Shown: one piece after another, positions 15,124 through 23,932 of the stretch
Numbering within the stretch: position 1 is the stretch's first letter
How the letters are laid out: each line of letters opens with the position of its first letter
NCBI GenBank assembly: GCA_039029535.1
Contig: JBCCFW010000002.1
Span: 1 to 64,000 of the forward strand
Direction of reading: 5' to 3'
Source: JBCCFW01 sp039029535
GTDB lineage: Bacteria > Acidobacteriota > JBCCFW01
DNA length: 64,000 nt
Notes under the pieces: model-generated
Database searches by the model: none
Seen by the model: the letters and a program-made list of their open reading frames with translations, nothing else
Told to the model about the DNA's origin: nothing
Translations under genes and position numbers: made by a program

Positions 15124-16314
15124 TCAGGCTCTCTCGAAGAGCATGGAGAAGCCGAGGCCGCCGGACACGCACAGCGTGGCGAGTCCGGACGAGACGTCTC
15201 GTCGCTTCATTTCGTGGAGGAGGGTGACGGCGATGCGGGTGCCGGTGCAGCCGATCGGGTGACCGAGCGCGATTGCGCCGCCGTTGACGTTCAGCTTGTC
15301 GGTGGGCAGGTCGAGCTCACGCACGCAGGCCAGCACCTGGGCGGCGAAGGCCTCGTTGAGCTCGACGAGATCGACGTCGTCCCAGGACAGCCCCTGTCGC
15401 TCGAAGAGCGCCTGGGTCGCCGGGACCGGGCCGATGCCCATCGTCTTCGGGTCGACGCCGGTGACGGTGGCGTCGCGGATGGACGCGAGCGGCGTGAGCC
15501 CGTGCTTCTCGACGGCGGCTTCGCTGGCGACGATGACCGCCGCGGCGCCGTCGGTGATGCCCGACGAGTTGCCGGCGTGCACCGTGCCGCCCTCGTCGGC
15601 GGGCAGGAACACGGGCGGCAGCTTGGCGAGCTTCTCGGCCGTGGTGCCCGGGCGCGGGTGCTCGTCGGCCTCGATGGTGGTGTCGCCCTTGCGCGAGCTG
15701 ATGGTGACGGGGCTGAGCTCGGCAGCGAAGTGACCGGCGTCGAGGGCGGCTCCGGCCTTGGCCTGCGAGCCCGCTGCGTACTCGTCCTGCTCCGAGCGCG
15801 GGATGTCGTGCTGCTGGGCGAGGGTCTCGGCGGTGCGACCCATCTTCTGGTCGGCCAGCGGGCAGACGAAGCCGTCGCGGTTCATCCCGTCGACGACGGG
15901 CGCGTGACCCATCCGCTGACCCCAGCGGGCGTCGGGGAGGAGGTAGGGCACGCGGCTCATCGACTCGGCGCCGGCGGCGATGACGACCTCGGCCTCGCCG
16001 AGCCGGATGAGGTCGCGGGCCTGGGCGATGGAGAGGAGGCCGGAGGCGCAGGCCTGGTTCACCGTGTGGGCCGGGCGCTCCTGGGGGAGGCCGGCGGCGA
16101 TGGAGACCTGACGGCCGGGGTTGGGTCCGTTGCCGGCCTGCCGGGCCATGCCGAGGATGAGACCGTCGGCCTGTTCGGGCTTCAGGCCCGCGTCGTCGAG
16201 GGCCGCGGTCACGGCGGTGCGCGCCAGCTCGACGGGAGTCACGCTCGCCAGGCCGCCGCCATAGCGGCCGATGGGCGTGCGTCGAGCGCTCAGGATGTAC
16301 GTCTTCGCGGACAA
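15124..16314 (-). CDS. Acetyl-CoA acetyltransferase (thiolase)
   Basis: 396 aa, TTG start with a GGGAG upstream. NQACASG carries the nucleophilic Cys (about residue 89), NEAFAAQ the Asn/oxyanion block, ALGHPIGCTG the catalytic His and TLCVSGGLG the second Cys. The length and LAxxDxxxxR-type loops fit the biosynthetic/degradative thiolase II group. It reversibly condenses two acetyl-CoA, or cleaves 3-ketoacyl-CoA. It is in an operon with the glutaryl-CoA dehydrogenase-like gene, suggesting a catabolic role in acyl-CoA breakdown. Confidence 0.93.
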   Translation of the reverse strand: MSAKTYILSARRTPIGRYGGGLASVTPVELARTAVTAALDDAGLKPEQADGLILGMARQAGNGPNPGRQVSIAAGLPQERPAHTVNQACASGLLSIAQARDLIRLGEAEVVIAAGAESMSRVPYLLPDARWGQRMGHAPVVDGMNRDGFVCPLADQKMGRTAETLAQQHDIPRSEQDEYAAGSQAKAGAALDAGHFAAELSPVTISSRKGDTTIEADEHPRPGTTAEKLAKLPPVFLPADEGGTVHAGNSSGITDGAAAVIVASEAAVEKHGLTPLASIRDATVTGVDPKTMGIGPVPATQALFERQGLSWDDVDLVELNEAFAAQVLACVRELDLPTDKLNVNGGAIALGHPIGCTGTRIAVTLLHEMKRRDVSSGLATLCVSGGLGFSMLFERA

Positions 16315-16461
16315 GGGAGACTCCCGGGCCAGGGCCCCGCGGGCGTTCTCGAGGAGGGACGGCGAGCAGCGAAGCTGAAGAGATTAGCACCGGCCCGGTG
16401 CGGATTCCACGCAGACGAGACCCTTGCCTTGCCGATCGGAGTTGGCGAAACGCCCCCGGGA

Positions 16462-17490
16462 TCAGCCGTCGAACAACCCGAGCTGATCTCCCGGGCGGGG
16501 GCGTCGCCCACGGGGCTCCGGCTTCGTCCGCCTGCCACGATTCAACCCGGCCTTCGTGCGGTGGAGCTCGAAGAGCTGCTCGATGGCCTGCCAGTACGGA
16601 CCGATGCCCTGGAAGCGCTTGCCGAAGCGGGTCTCGTTGAGACCGCCGCCTCGCAGCTCCCGGATCCGCGACTCGATGCGGGCGGCCCGCTCCGGCGGCA
16701 GGCCAGCCTGCACGCGCTTCAAGAAGATCTCCGCCACGGGCCCCGGCAGGCGCAGCAGGATGCGCGAGGCCTCGGTCGCCCCGGCCTCCGCCGCCGCTTC
16801 GAGCACCCGTGGGATCGCTTCCTCGTTCAGGCCCGGGATGATGGGGGCGAACAGCACGGCCACCGGCACGCCCGCGTCGGCCAGGGTCTTCATCGCCTCG
16901 AGCCGCTTCGACGGACGGGGCGCGCCCGGCTCGATGACCCGGGAGGTCACGGGGTCGTCGAAGGCGATGCTGAAGTAGACGGTGAGATCACAGCGCTCGG
17001 CCAGCTCGGCGAGGAGGTCGACGTCCCGGGTGATGAGGTGGGACTTCGTCACGATCCCGACCGGGTTCTCGTAGTCGCGGCAGACCTCGAGACAGGCCCG
17101 GGTGATCCCGTAGTGCGACTCGAGGGGCTGGTAGCAGTCGGTGTCGCCGGAGAAGGCGATGAGGTCGCCCTCCCAGCTCCGCTTCTCCAGGGTCTTCCGG
17201 AGGATCTCGGCCGCGTTCAGCTTGACGACGACCTGGGTGTCGAAGTCGGTGCCCGCCCCGAAGTCGAGGTACTCGTGGCTCGGCCGCGCGTAGCAGTAGG
17301 CGCAGGCGTGGGTGCAGCCACGGTAGGGGTTGAGGCTGTAGGTGAAGGGGATGTCCGGGCTGTCGTTCTTCGCCAGGATGGTGCGGGTCGTCGTCTCCTC
17401 GTGGACGCGGAGCTTCGCCGGGGGCGGCTCCTCGAGCCACTCCACGTAGCAGGAGTGGAAGCGCTGGGGAGGGTTGTCGACGGTGCGCAC
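16462..17490 (-). CDS. PA0069/Rv2578c-family radical SAM protein
   Basis: About 342 aa from a GTG at 17490. An ATG at 17610 would add 40 Arg/Pro-rich residues but would also overlap the start codon of purB, so the inner start is preferred. The core reads RFHSCYVEW, then NPYRGCTHACAYCYARPSHEYLDF, where CxxxCxYC binds the 4Fe-4S cluster, then WEGDLIAFSGDTDCYQPLE and IVTKSHLITRDVDLL. These blocks match the spore-photoproduct-lyase-like PA0069/Rv2578c group, whose reaction is unknown. It ends LGLFDG. It is read divergently from purB. Confidence 0.88.
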   Translation of the reverse strand: MRTVDNPPQRFHSCYVEWLEEPPPAKLRVHEETTTRTILAKNDSPDIPFTYSLNPYRGCTHACAYCYARPSHEYLDFGAGTDFDTQVVVKLNAAEILRKTLEKRSWEGDLIAFSGDTDCYQPLESHYGITRACLEVCRDYENPVGIVTKSHLITRDVDLLAELAERCDLTVYFSIAFDDPVTSRVIEPGAPRPSKRLEAMKTLADAGVPVAVLFAPIIPGLNEEAIPRVLEAAAEAGATEASRILLRLPGPVAEIFLKRVQAGLPPERAARIESRIRELRGGGLNETRFGKRFQGIGPYWQAIEQLFELHRTKAGLNRGRRTKPEPRGRRPRPGDQLGLFDG

Positions 17491-17608
17491 GGGAAGACCG
17501 TAGCGCGAGGGCGCGCTCTTGTCGCGCTGGCGGGGCGGGGAGCCACGGCGATCGGGCCCGGCGTGCTTCTCCCGTGAAATGGCGCCGGTCGCGCCGGTAG
17601 GATCCGCC
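17491..17608. promoter_or_regulatory. Divergent intergenic region, radical SAM / purB
   Basis: 118 bases between the two preferred start codons. A TAGGAT (17599-17604) resembles a -10 but has no well-placed -35 and lies too close to the purB ATG, so the promoter is not defined. Confidence 0.25.
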
Positions 17609-19078
17609 ATGACCTCCTCCGATCCGCACGCCGTCTACCAGAACCCGCTCATCGCTCGCTACGCCAGCGCCGGCATGGCCGAGCTCTTCTCCGACCAGGT
17701 CAAGTTCGGGACCTGGCGTCGGATCTGGTTGGCCCTGGCCGAGGCCCAGCAGCAGCTCGGGCTCCCCATCGAGGACGGCCAGCTCCAGGCCATGCGCGAG
17801 CACCTCGACGACATCGACTTCGAGGTCGCCGCCGAAGAAGAGAAGAAGCGACGTCACGACGTCATGGCCCACGTCCACGCCTTCGGCGTCGCGGCTCCCG
17901 AGGCCAAGGCCATCCTCCACCTCGGGGCCACCTCGGCCTTCGTCGGAGACAACGCCGACATCATCCTGCTGCGGCGGGCGCTGCGTCGGACCTGCGTCCG
18001 GACCCACGCGTTGCTCGAGGCGCTGGCTGCCTTCGCCGACGAGCACCGCGAGCTCGCTTGCCTCGGCGCGACGCATCTCCAGCCGGCCCAGCCGACCACC
18101 GTCGGCAAGCGCGCCTGCCTCTGGGCCCAGGACGTCCTGATGGACCTCGAGGAGATGTCGCGTCTGGCTGAAGAGCTACCCCTCCGGGGCTGCAAGGGAA
18201 CGACCGGCACCCAGGCGAGCTTCCTCGAGCTCTTCGACGGCGACCACGATCAGGTGCGCAGCCTCGAGCGCAAGGTGGCCGACGCCCTCGGCTTCGAGAA
18301 GGTCGTGCCGGTCACCGGTCAGACCTACCCCCGCAAGCTCGACAGCCAGGTGCTCGCCTCGCTGGCGGGGCTGGCCGAGTCCGCTGGCAAGCTCGCCTCC
18401 GACGTCCGCATCCTCCAGGCCTTCGGCGAGCTCGCGGAGCCCATGGGCAAGAAGCAGACCGGCTCCTCGGCCATGGCCTACAAGCGCAACCCGATGCGCA
18501 GCGAGCGCACCTGCGCGCTGGCCCGCTTCCTCATCAGCCAGGCCGACGGCATCCGTCAGGTGGCCGCCAACCAGTGGCTCGAGCGCACCCTCGACGACTC
18601 GGCGCAGCGGCGGCTCGCCCTGCCGCAGGCTTTCCTCGCGGCCGACGCCATTCTCATCCTGCTGACCGACGTCGTCTCGGGCCTCGACGTCTTCCCGAAG
18701 GTCATCGCCAAGCGGCTGGCGCAGGAGCTGCCCTACCTCTCCACCGAGGTGATCCTCATGGAGGCGGTGAAGGAGGGGGGCGATCGCCAGGACCTCCACG
18801 AGCGCATCCGGGAGCACGCACGGGCCTGCGCCGAGCAGCAGCGGGTCGAGGGGCTCGACAACGATCTCCTCGAGCGACTCGCCGGTGACGAGAGCTTCGC
18901 GTCGGTGAAGGACCGGCTCGACGACCTGGTCGATCCGCGACGCTGCCTGGGTCGTGCCCCGGAACAGGTCGGCGAGTTCCTCGACGAGACCCTGCGTCCG
19001 GCTCTGAAGCGGCACGAGGAGCGTGCGAAGACCTGGGGTGACGACGGCGTGAGCACGACCGAGTCGCTGAGGGTGTGA
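17609..19078 (+). CDS. purB: Adenylosuccinate lyase, eukaryote-like type
   Basis: 489 aa. The N terminus (YQNPLIARYASAGMAELFSD, KFGTWRRIWLALAEAQ), RRHDVMAHVHAFG, LGATSAFVGDNAD, GTTGTQASFLELF and GSSAMAYKRNPMRSER signature follow the animal ADSL sequence block by block, much more closely than the shorter Bacillus or E. coli PurB types. It catalyses two steps of purine synthesis: SAICAR to AICAR and adenylosuccinate to AMP. The catalytic Ser is in the GSSAM loop and the His in the ATHLQPAQ block. It overlaps pabB by GTGA, coupling purine and folate genes. Confidence 0.95.
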   Translation: MTSSDPHAVYQNPLIARYASAGMAELFSDQVKFGTWRRIWLALAEAQQQLGLPIEDGQLQAMREHLDDIDFEVAAEEEKKRRHDVMAHVHAFGVAAPEAKAILHLGATSAFVGDNADIILLRRALRRTCVRTHALLEALAAFADEHRELACLGATHLQPAQPTTVGKRACLWAQDVLMDLEEMSRLAEELPLRGCKGTTGTQASFLELFDGDHDQVRSLERKVADALGFEKVVPVTGQTYPRKLDSQVLASLAGLAESAGKLASDVRILQAFGELAEPMGKKQTGSSAMAYKRNPMRSERTCALARFLISQADGIRQVAANQWLERTLDDSAQRRLALPQAFLAADAILILLTDVVSGLDVFPKVIAKRLAQELPYLSTEVILMEAVKEGGDRQDLHERIREHARACAEQQRVEGLDNDLLERLAGDESFASVKDRLDDLVDPRRCLGRAPEQVGEFLDETLRPALKRHEERAKTWGDDGVSTTESLRV

Positions 19079-20583
19079 GCCAGCCGCTCCTCGACCGGCT
19101 CGCGAAGACCCCGGCGCACGCCGAGCAGCAGCGGATCCGGATCCCGGAGGGCTGGTCGGCCCGTCACGTCCACGAGCTGGCCCTGGCTCTCGGCGCGCCG
19201 GCGCTGCTGTACAGCGGCTCGTCTCCCGAGTGGGAGGCGGAACCTCGTCACCTGATACCCCTGGCGCCCCGTGGCTACCTGGTCGCCAAGGCGGGGGAGT
19301 GGGAGCTGGCCTGGGACGGCGAGCCGACGCTGCGCAGGGAGGGGAGCGCCTGGTCGATCCTCCGGGAGCTGAACGCAGCGTTACGTCGGGTCGAGGGTGA
19401 GCCCGAGCTCTCGTCATCCGGCGGGCTGGTGACGCTGCTGTCCTACGACCTCGGACGCGAGATCGACCCGCTGCCCGAGCTCGCCGAGGACCGCGATGGG
19501 CTCCCATGGCTGGTGGCGATCGCCTGTCCGGCCGTGCTCGTGCTGCCGGCCAAGGGCGACTCGGCGAAGCTCTGCTGGCTGTCAGCGGGTCGAGCCCTCA
19601 CCGTCGAAGGGCCTCGCTGGGCCCTGGACGGTCGCGAGCTCGGTGGGCTGGTCGAGCACGTGTTGCGAGCCCTGGTCGGTCCGCTGCCTCCGTGTCCAGT
19701 GGTCGGTGCTCCGCGCAGCGAGCCGGTACCCCAGGCGACACGCGAAGAGCACGAGGAGCGCGTGCGGGTCGTCCTCGAGCACCTGCACGCCGGCAATGCC
19801 TATCAGGTGAACGTGTCACAGCGCTTCGAGACCGAGTGGGAGGGATCGAGCCTGCCGCTGTTCCCCGAGCTCGCCGAGCACGACCCGGCTCCGTTCTCGG
19901 GCTGGCTCCGGCTGGGCGAGACCGGCTTGTCGCCCGAGCTCGAGCTGGTGAGCAACAGCCCCGAGCGTCTGGTCCGACTCGATGCCGACGGTCTCCTGTC
20001 GGAGCCCATCAAGGGCACGCGCCAGCTCTCGGGACCCGACGCCGATGCGGCGGAGGTCGAGGCGACCATCGCCGATCTCGAGAGCTCCGAGAAGGACCGG
20101 GCCGAGCTGGTCATGATCGTCGACTTGCACCGAAACGATCTCGGCAAGGTCGCCGCTCCCGGCACGGTCGAGGTGCCGGTGCTGCGTCGCTACGACCGTC
20201 GGGGGCACGTGGTGTCGGGAGTCGCCGAGATCCGCGCACGGCTCCGCGAGGGTTGCGACGCGCTCGACGTCGCTGAGGCCATGGTCCCCGCCGGGAGCAT
20301 CACCGGCGTCCCGAAGCGGCGGGTGCTCGCCATCCTCGAGGAGCTCGAGCCCTGGCGACGCGGGCCCTACACGGGCAGCCTGGGGTGGCTGTCTGCGGGC
20401 GGCGGGCTCGACCTCAACGTCCTCATTCGCAGCGCCTGGCGAGTGGGGGACCGACTCGTGCACCAGGTCGGCGGGGGCATCGTCGTCGGCTCCGACCCGA
20501 CCGCCGAGCACGAGGAGTGCCTCGCGAAGGGAGAGGGATTGGTCCGGGCCATCGAGCGATTGCGGAAGGGCGTCGCGAGCTGA
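19075..20583 (+). CDS. pabB: Aminodeoxychorismate synthase component I
   Basis: 502 aa, GTG start overlapping the purB stop. The C-terminal chorismate-binding domain has EPIKGTRQL, AELVMIVDLHRNDLGKV, VVSGVAEI, VPAGSITGVPKRR and YTGSLGWLS. Lys in PIKGT is the active-site lysine of PabB; TrpE has Ala there (PIAGT). It makes 4-amino-4-deoxychorismate from chorismate with ammonia from a PabA glutaminase that is not in this window. The pabC-like gene follows, supporting p-aminobenzoate/folate synthesis rather than tryptophan. Confidence 0.88.
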   Translation: MSQPLLDRLAKTPAHAEQQRIRIPEGWSARHVHELALALGAPALLYSGSSPEWEAEPRHLIPLAPRGYLVAKAGEWELAWDGEPTLRREGSAWSILRELNAALRRVEGEPELSSSGGLVTLLSYDLGREIDPLPELAEDRDGLPWLVAIACPAVLVLPAKGDSAKLCWLSAGRALTVEGPRWALDGRELGGLVEHVLRALVGPLPPCPVVGAPRSEPVPQATREEHEERVRVVLEHLHAGNAYQVNVSQRFETEWEGSSLPLFPELAEHDPAPFSGWLRLGETGLSPELELVSNSPERLVRLDADGLLSEPIKGTRQLSGPDADAAEVEATIADLESSEKDRAELVMIVDLHRNDLGKVAAPGTVEVPVLRRYDRRGHVVSGVAEIRARLREGCDALDVAEAMVPAGSITGVPKRRVLAILEELEPWRRGPYTGSLGWLSAGGGLDLNVLIRSAWRVGDRLVHQVGGGIVVGSDPTAEHEECLAKGEGLVRAIERLRKGVAS

Positions 20584-20624
20584 AGCTCTCTTCGAACGCT
20601 TCGCCTCCGGGGGGAGCGGGGCTG

Positions 20625-20630
20625 TAGAAT
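20625..20630 (+). promoter_or_regulatory. Possible -10 element before the pabC-like gene
   Basis: TAGAAT, one base from TATAAT, 38 bases before the TTG start in an 84-base gap after pabB. The best -35 (TTCGCC) is 19 bases away, so this is only a weak candidate for an internal promoter. Confidence 0.25.
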
Positions 20631-20667
20631 CTCGCGCCCTCCCTCCCCCTTGCAGTGGGACTCTCCC

Positions 20668-21555
20668 TTGCCCGAGAAGATCAACGTCAACGGCGTCATC
20701 AGCGACGCCGCCACGGCCGTCGTCCCGGCGATGGATCACGGCTTCCTCTTCGGCGACTCGATCTACGAGACGCTGCGCACCTATGGCGGTCACTTCTTCC
20801 GCTTCGACGCTCATCACGAGCGGCTCCAGGCCTCGGCGGCGTCTCTCCAGCTCACCCTGCCGCTGACCGAGGAGGGCTTCCGCGAGCGGACGCTCGAGAC
20901 CCTCGCGGCCGCCGAGATCGAGGACGCCTCCGTGCGGCTCGTCGTCACCCGCGGCGTCGGTCCCATGGGGCTCGATCCCACCGCCTGCGACTCGCCGAAC
21001 GTCCTCGTCTTCGTGCGACCGCGACCCCGCTATCCCGAAGGCGCCTACGCCAACGGTCTCAGCGTCGCCATCGTCTCCCGCACGCGGAACCACCGGGCGT
21101 CGCTCGACCCCAACGTGAAGTCGGGCAACTACCTCAACAACGTGCTCGCCCTGGTCGAGGCGAACCAAGCCGGCGCCTTCGAGGCGGTCATGCTCAACGC
21201 CGACGGCCAGGTGACCGAGGGCTCCACGAGCAACCTCTTCATCGTGAAGGACGGGCGCGTGCAGACTGCGCCGGTGTCCGCCGGCCTGCTGTCGGGCATC
21301 ACCCGACGCGAGGTCCTCGCGTGCTGCCAGCGGGAGGGCGTCGAGCTCCTCGAGCAGCCCTTCGGACCCGAGGAGCTGCGGGGCGCGGACGAGGTCTTCA
21401 TCACCTCGGCCCTCAAGCAGCTCATGCCCATCACGAAGGTGGACGGTCAGACCATCGGTGACGGCCAGGCGGGTGAGGTCAGCCGGCGCCTGCTCGCGTC
21501 CTACCGCCAGGCCGTGCTCGAGGAGACCGGGGTGGCGCCGGAGGAGGACTCCTGA
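20668..21555 (+). CDS. pabC: Class IV PLP enzyme, probable aminodeoxychorismate lyase
   Basis: 295 aa from the TTG at 20668; a TTG at 20650 would add six residues and neither has a clear ribosome site. The fold-type IV signature shows as MDHGFLFGDSIYETLRTYGG, LVVTRG, LDPNVKSGNYLNNVLAL with the PLP lysine (VKSGNYL), EAVMLNADGQVTEGSTSNLF and SGITRREVL. Branched-chain aminotransferases, D-amino acid transaminases and PabC share this fold. Its position after pabB is the reason for preferring lyase activity, which releases pyruvate to give p-aminobenzoate. Its stop overlaps the likely CTG start of crcB. Confidence 0.75.
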   Translation: MPEKINVNGVISDAATAVVPAMDHGFLFGDSIYETLRTYGGHFFRFDAHHERLQASAASLQLTLPLTEEGFRERTLETLAAAEIEDASVRLVVTRGVGPMGLDPTACDSPNVLVFVRPRPRYPEGAYANGLSVAIVSRTRNHRASLDPNVKSGNYLNNVLALVEANQAGAFEAVMLNADGQVTEGSTSNLFIVKDGRVQTAPVSAGLLSGITRREVLACCQREGVELLEQPFGPEELRGADEVFITSALKQLMPITKVDGQTIGDGQAGEVSRRLLASYRQAVLEETGVAPEEDS

Positions 21556-21932
21556 GCGCCGGGCGCGCTCTCGGCCTCGACGTCCTGGCCGTCGCGTGCG
21601 GCGGCGGCCTGGGAGCGAGCCTCCGCTACCTCGTGGGTCGGCTCGTGCCGACGGGAAGCAGCGGCCTGCCCTGGGCGACGCTGGCGGTGAACCTCGTGGG
21701 CTGCTTCCTCCTCGGCCTGCTCCTGGCGCGGCTCGGGGGGCAGGGCGGCCGCTGGCTGCTCTTCCTCGGTCCGGGCCTGCTCGGGGGCTTCACGACCTTC
21801 TCGTCCTTCGGCCACGAGCTCGTCGTCCTCCTCCGGGACGGACGGGTCGGCGTCGCCGTGGGCTACGCGCTGAGCTCGCTGATCCTCGGTGTCCTCGCGG
21901 CTCTCGCGGGTGCCCTCCTGGGCCGGAGCTGA
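21552..21932 (+). CDS. crcB: Fluoride channel CrcB (Fluc), probable CTG start
   Basis: 126 aa if translation begins at CTG 21552, which overlaps the previous stop as CTGA. The first ATG/GTG/TTG in frame is downstream and would delete the first transmembrane helix with its CGGGLGASLRYLVGR block, conserved in the family. LAVNLVGCFLLGLLL, GGFTTFSSFGHE and a last helix complete four transmembrane segments at the normal family length of about 125. Asn in VNLVG and the Phe residues of the FTTFSSF region line the pore. It exports fluoride as an antiparallel dimer in the inner membrane. No fluoride riboswitch is visible upstream. Confidence 0.88.
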   Translation: MSAGRALGLDVLAVACGGGLGASLRYLVGRLVPTGSSGLPWATLAVNLVGCFLLGLLLARLGGQGGRWLLFLGPGLLGGFTTFSSFGHELVVLLRDGRVGVAVGYALSSLILGVLAALAGALLGRS

Positions 21933-22007
21933 GGGGGCGGGTTGGCGCGGAGCTGGCGCTTGGTCCATTCTTCTCGGCGGGAAGACCACGCCGGACCTCC
22001 GAGGTCC

Positions 22008-23339
22008 ATGGCCGCATCCAACACGCATCGCTGGCAGCTCCTTAGGGTCGCTGCCGTCTTCGTCCCCACGCTGGCGTTCGTCGGCGCCCTCCTCGTCGCA
22101 GCGCTCCCGCACGTTCCCGCGGGCTGGCAGCGCACCGCGATCGACGCGGCCACCCTGCTCCCGGGCGTGAACCTGCGCCTCGACGTCACCGCGGCGGGCT
22201 CGCAGGAGGTCCTCGCGGTCGGACGCGGCCCGGCGCTGGCCGTGCGTGAGCGCGCGCCGGCGAGCGGTCCCGTCGAGACCAAGCCGGGTCTCTACCTCGT
22301 GGTCGCTGCCTGGGCCGGGCTGCTCGGCCTCGCGCTCGCGGTGCCGACGGCCTTGCCCTCCACGAGACAGCCCCTCGCCATCAGCCTCGGCGGTGGTCTG
22401 GTCGTGGGCCTCGCCCTCGCCTTCGCGCTCATCGGGCTCGGCGGCAACTGGCGAGCCCCCGTCATGCGGACGCTGGCGGGGTTGCCGGGGCTGACCCAGG
22501 AGCGGGGGACCGCCGTGCGCGTCGTCGACGCCGACACGGTGGTCGCGCGACGTCACTCGTTGCGCTCGCCCGGTGGCCTGGTCGCCGAGTACCCGGCCGG
22601 ACCGGCGCCGTGGCCGTCGAAGGAGACCGTCGCGATGACGCATCGGGGCAAGACCTGGCTCGTCGGCTACTCCGCCCTGTTCGCGCTCGGCGCCGCGCTG
22701 CTGTGGTCGCTGCGTCAGGTCTTCACCTGGCGCGCGCGCTGCGGTCTCGCCGCCGCCGGCCTGGCCGTGCTGGCGTGGTTCACCGTCGCCGCCCTTCCCG
22801 ACGGCTGGCAGCGCGGTGGCCTGCAGGCCCTGACGAAGCTCCCGGGCATCGCGATGACACCGCTGGACGCGCCGTCGCAGGAAGGGCAAGTCGTCCTCCC
22901 CAGCGCTCGCACCGCTGCGATCGTCGAGCCGCGGCCTGAGTCGGGTGAGGCGGTGGTGGGGGACGTGGACCTGGTCGTGACGGACGCAGCGACCATCGGC
23001 ACCCACGGCAGCGTCGTGCGGATGCTCGGCTTGCCCCTGGCCGAGCTGCCCTCGGAGCCGTCGGCCGCGGTGGGGATCGAGCTCGGCCTGCTCGCCGTGC
23101 TCGCGATCGGGATGGGCCTGCTCGTGACGCCGGTGGGCCTGAGCGCGGCCGGTCTCGGCTGGTCCTCGCGGGCGTGGCACGGCTGGCGCGAGCGGAAGGC
23201 CCAGGCCGCGCAGGACGCGCGCTGGGAAGAGGCCACGCGGCTGGCGGTCGAGGGTGAGCCCGACGACGCCGATCGCAAGAACGAGGAGATGCGCGCCGAC
23301 GTGCGCTCCTGGTTGAACGAGTCGGAGTCCGGTCGCTGA
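22008..23339 (+). CDS. Membrane protein with triplicated W(Q)R-LPG motif, unknown
   Basis: 443 aa from the ATG at 22008; 22 upstream codons are open but look like leader. Four or five hydrophobic helices alternate with periplasmic-looking loops. A motif recurs three times after a hydrophobic segment: PAGWQRTAIDAATLLPGV, GGNWRAPVMRTLAGLPGL and PDGWQRGGLQALTKLPGI. This looks like an internal triplication of a helix plus amphipathic loop. The C-terminal 75 residues are charged and helical (ERKAQAAQDARWEEATRLA). No family is recognised. It follows crcB after 75 bases. Confidence 0.7.
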   Translation: MAASNTHRWQLLRVAAVFVPTLAFVGALLVAALPHVPAGWQRTAIDAATLLPGVNLRLDVTAAGSQEVLAVGRGPALAVRERAPASGPVETKPGLYLVVAAWAGLLGLALAVPTALPSTRQPLAISLGGGLVVGLALAFALIGLGGNWRAPVMRTLAGLPGLTQERGTAVRVVDADTVVARRHSLRSPGGLVAEYPAGPAPWPSKETVAMTHRGKTWLVGYSALFALGAALLWSLRQVFTWRARCGLAAAGLAVLAWFTVAALPDGWQRGGLQALTKLPGIAMTPLDAPSQEGQVVLPSARTAAIVEPRPESGEAVVGDVDLVVTDAATIGTHGSVVRMLGLPLAELPSEPSAAVGIELGLLAVLAIGMGLLVTPVGLSAAGLGWSSRAWHGWRERKAQAAQDARWEEATRLAVEGEPDDADRKNEEMRADVRSWLNESESGR

Positions 23340-23398
23340 CCTGACCGCACTCCGTACACGAGGAGCCACGGACGACTGGTGCCGTGACGAGCCGAAGC

Positions 23399-23417
23399 CC
23401 CACCCTTCGTGGGTGGG
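23399..23417 (+). terminator. Compact G/C hairpin after the triplicated membrane protein
   Basis: A seven-base stem CCCACCC / GGGTGGG with a TTCGT loop, 60 bases after the stop. No T-run follows, so it is a stable RNA end or Rho-dependent site rather than a classic terminator. Confidence 0.35.
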
Positions 23418-23626
23418 AACTAGCCCGGACCAGTCATGAGTGTCCGTCGCGAGTGGCCGGAGATGCCAGCCGAGAAGGGCGAACGTAGCCGCGAGGCCCG
23501 GAAGCGCACTTGACGGTGCGTTGAGGACCGAGAGGCGAGTACGCCCTTCGCAGGCCGCAGATCTGGTCACGCAGCAGGAGACTCATGAATTGTCCGGGCG
23601 TGCAACGACTCGTCACGGAGCCTCCG

Positions 23627-23932
23627 ATGATTCGTCTCAGTCCGCTTTCGACCTCGCTCCTCGTGTTCGCCCTGCTCGGGCCGGCCGTCTCTGGCACCCG
23701 GGCTCAGCTCCTGCCGACCAGCACCGCGTCCTGCGTCCTGCCGCCGGTGGAGGGTCCCGACGGACCGCCGTCGGACGACTGCTGCCTCTACCTCGGCGGG
23801 TTGCTCCTCGACATGACCGGTGACGACGGTCTTCCCGACGGTCATCCCTGCCTCGGCTCGCGTCGAGGAATCCGGGGGCCCGTGCCCTCGCCGGGCTGGA
23901 TCCGGAGCACGACCGACCGGCGAAGCTGGTAG
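23627..23932 (+). CDS. Small secreted Cys-containing protein, unknown
   Basis: 101 aa from the ATG at 23627, with GGAG seven bases upstream. A signal peptide (LSTSLLVFALLGPAVSGTRAQ) precedes a Pro/Asp-rich mature part with four Cys including a CC pair (DDCCLYLGGLLLDMTGDD). It is probably exported and disulfide-bonded. The stop abuts the stop of the minus-strand amidohydrolase with no gap. The 287 bases before it hold the hairpin at 23399 and nothing else recognised. Confidence 0.55.
   Translation: MIRLSPLSTSLLVFALLGPAVSGTRAQLLPTSTASCVLPPVEGPDGPPSDDCCLYLGGLLLDMTGDDGLPDGHPCLGSRRGIRGPVPSPGWIRSTTDRRSW

Noticed and set aside
12540..15227. 895-codon open frame antisense to metK and the dehydrogenase
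   Set aside because: It runs across two clearly functional minus-strand genes and their gap, and has only low-complexity acidic repeats.
15112..17577. 821-codon open frame antisense to thiolase and radical SAM genes
   Set aside because: Shadow of two well-supported genes; no signal peptide, motif or start context.
19075..20583. Anthranilate synthase TrpE
   Set aside because: PIKGT carries the PabB lysine instead of TrpE Ala, and a class IV lyase-type gene follows; no trp genes are nearby.
21480..21560. Fluoride riboswitch before crcB
   Set aside because: The gene overlaps the pabC-like stop, so there is no free leader, and no crcB-motif pseudoknot pattern is seen.
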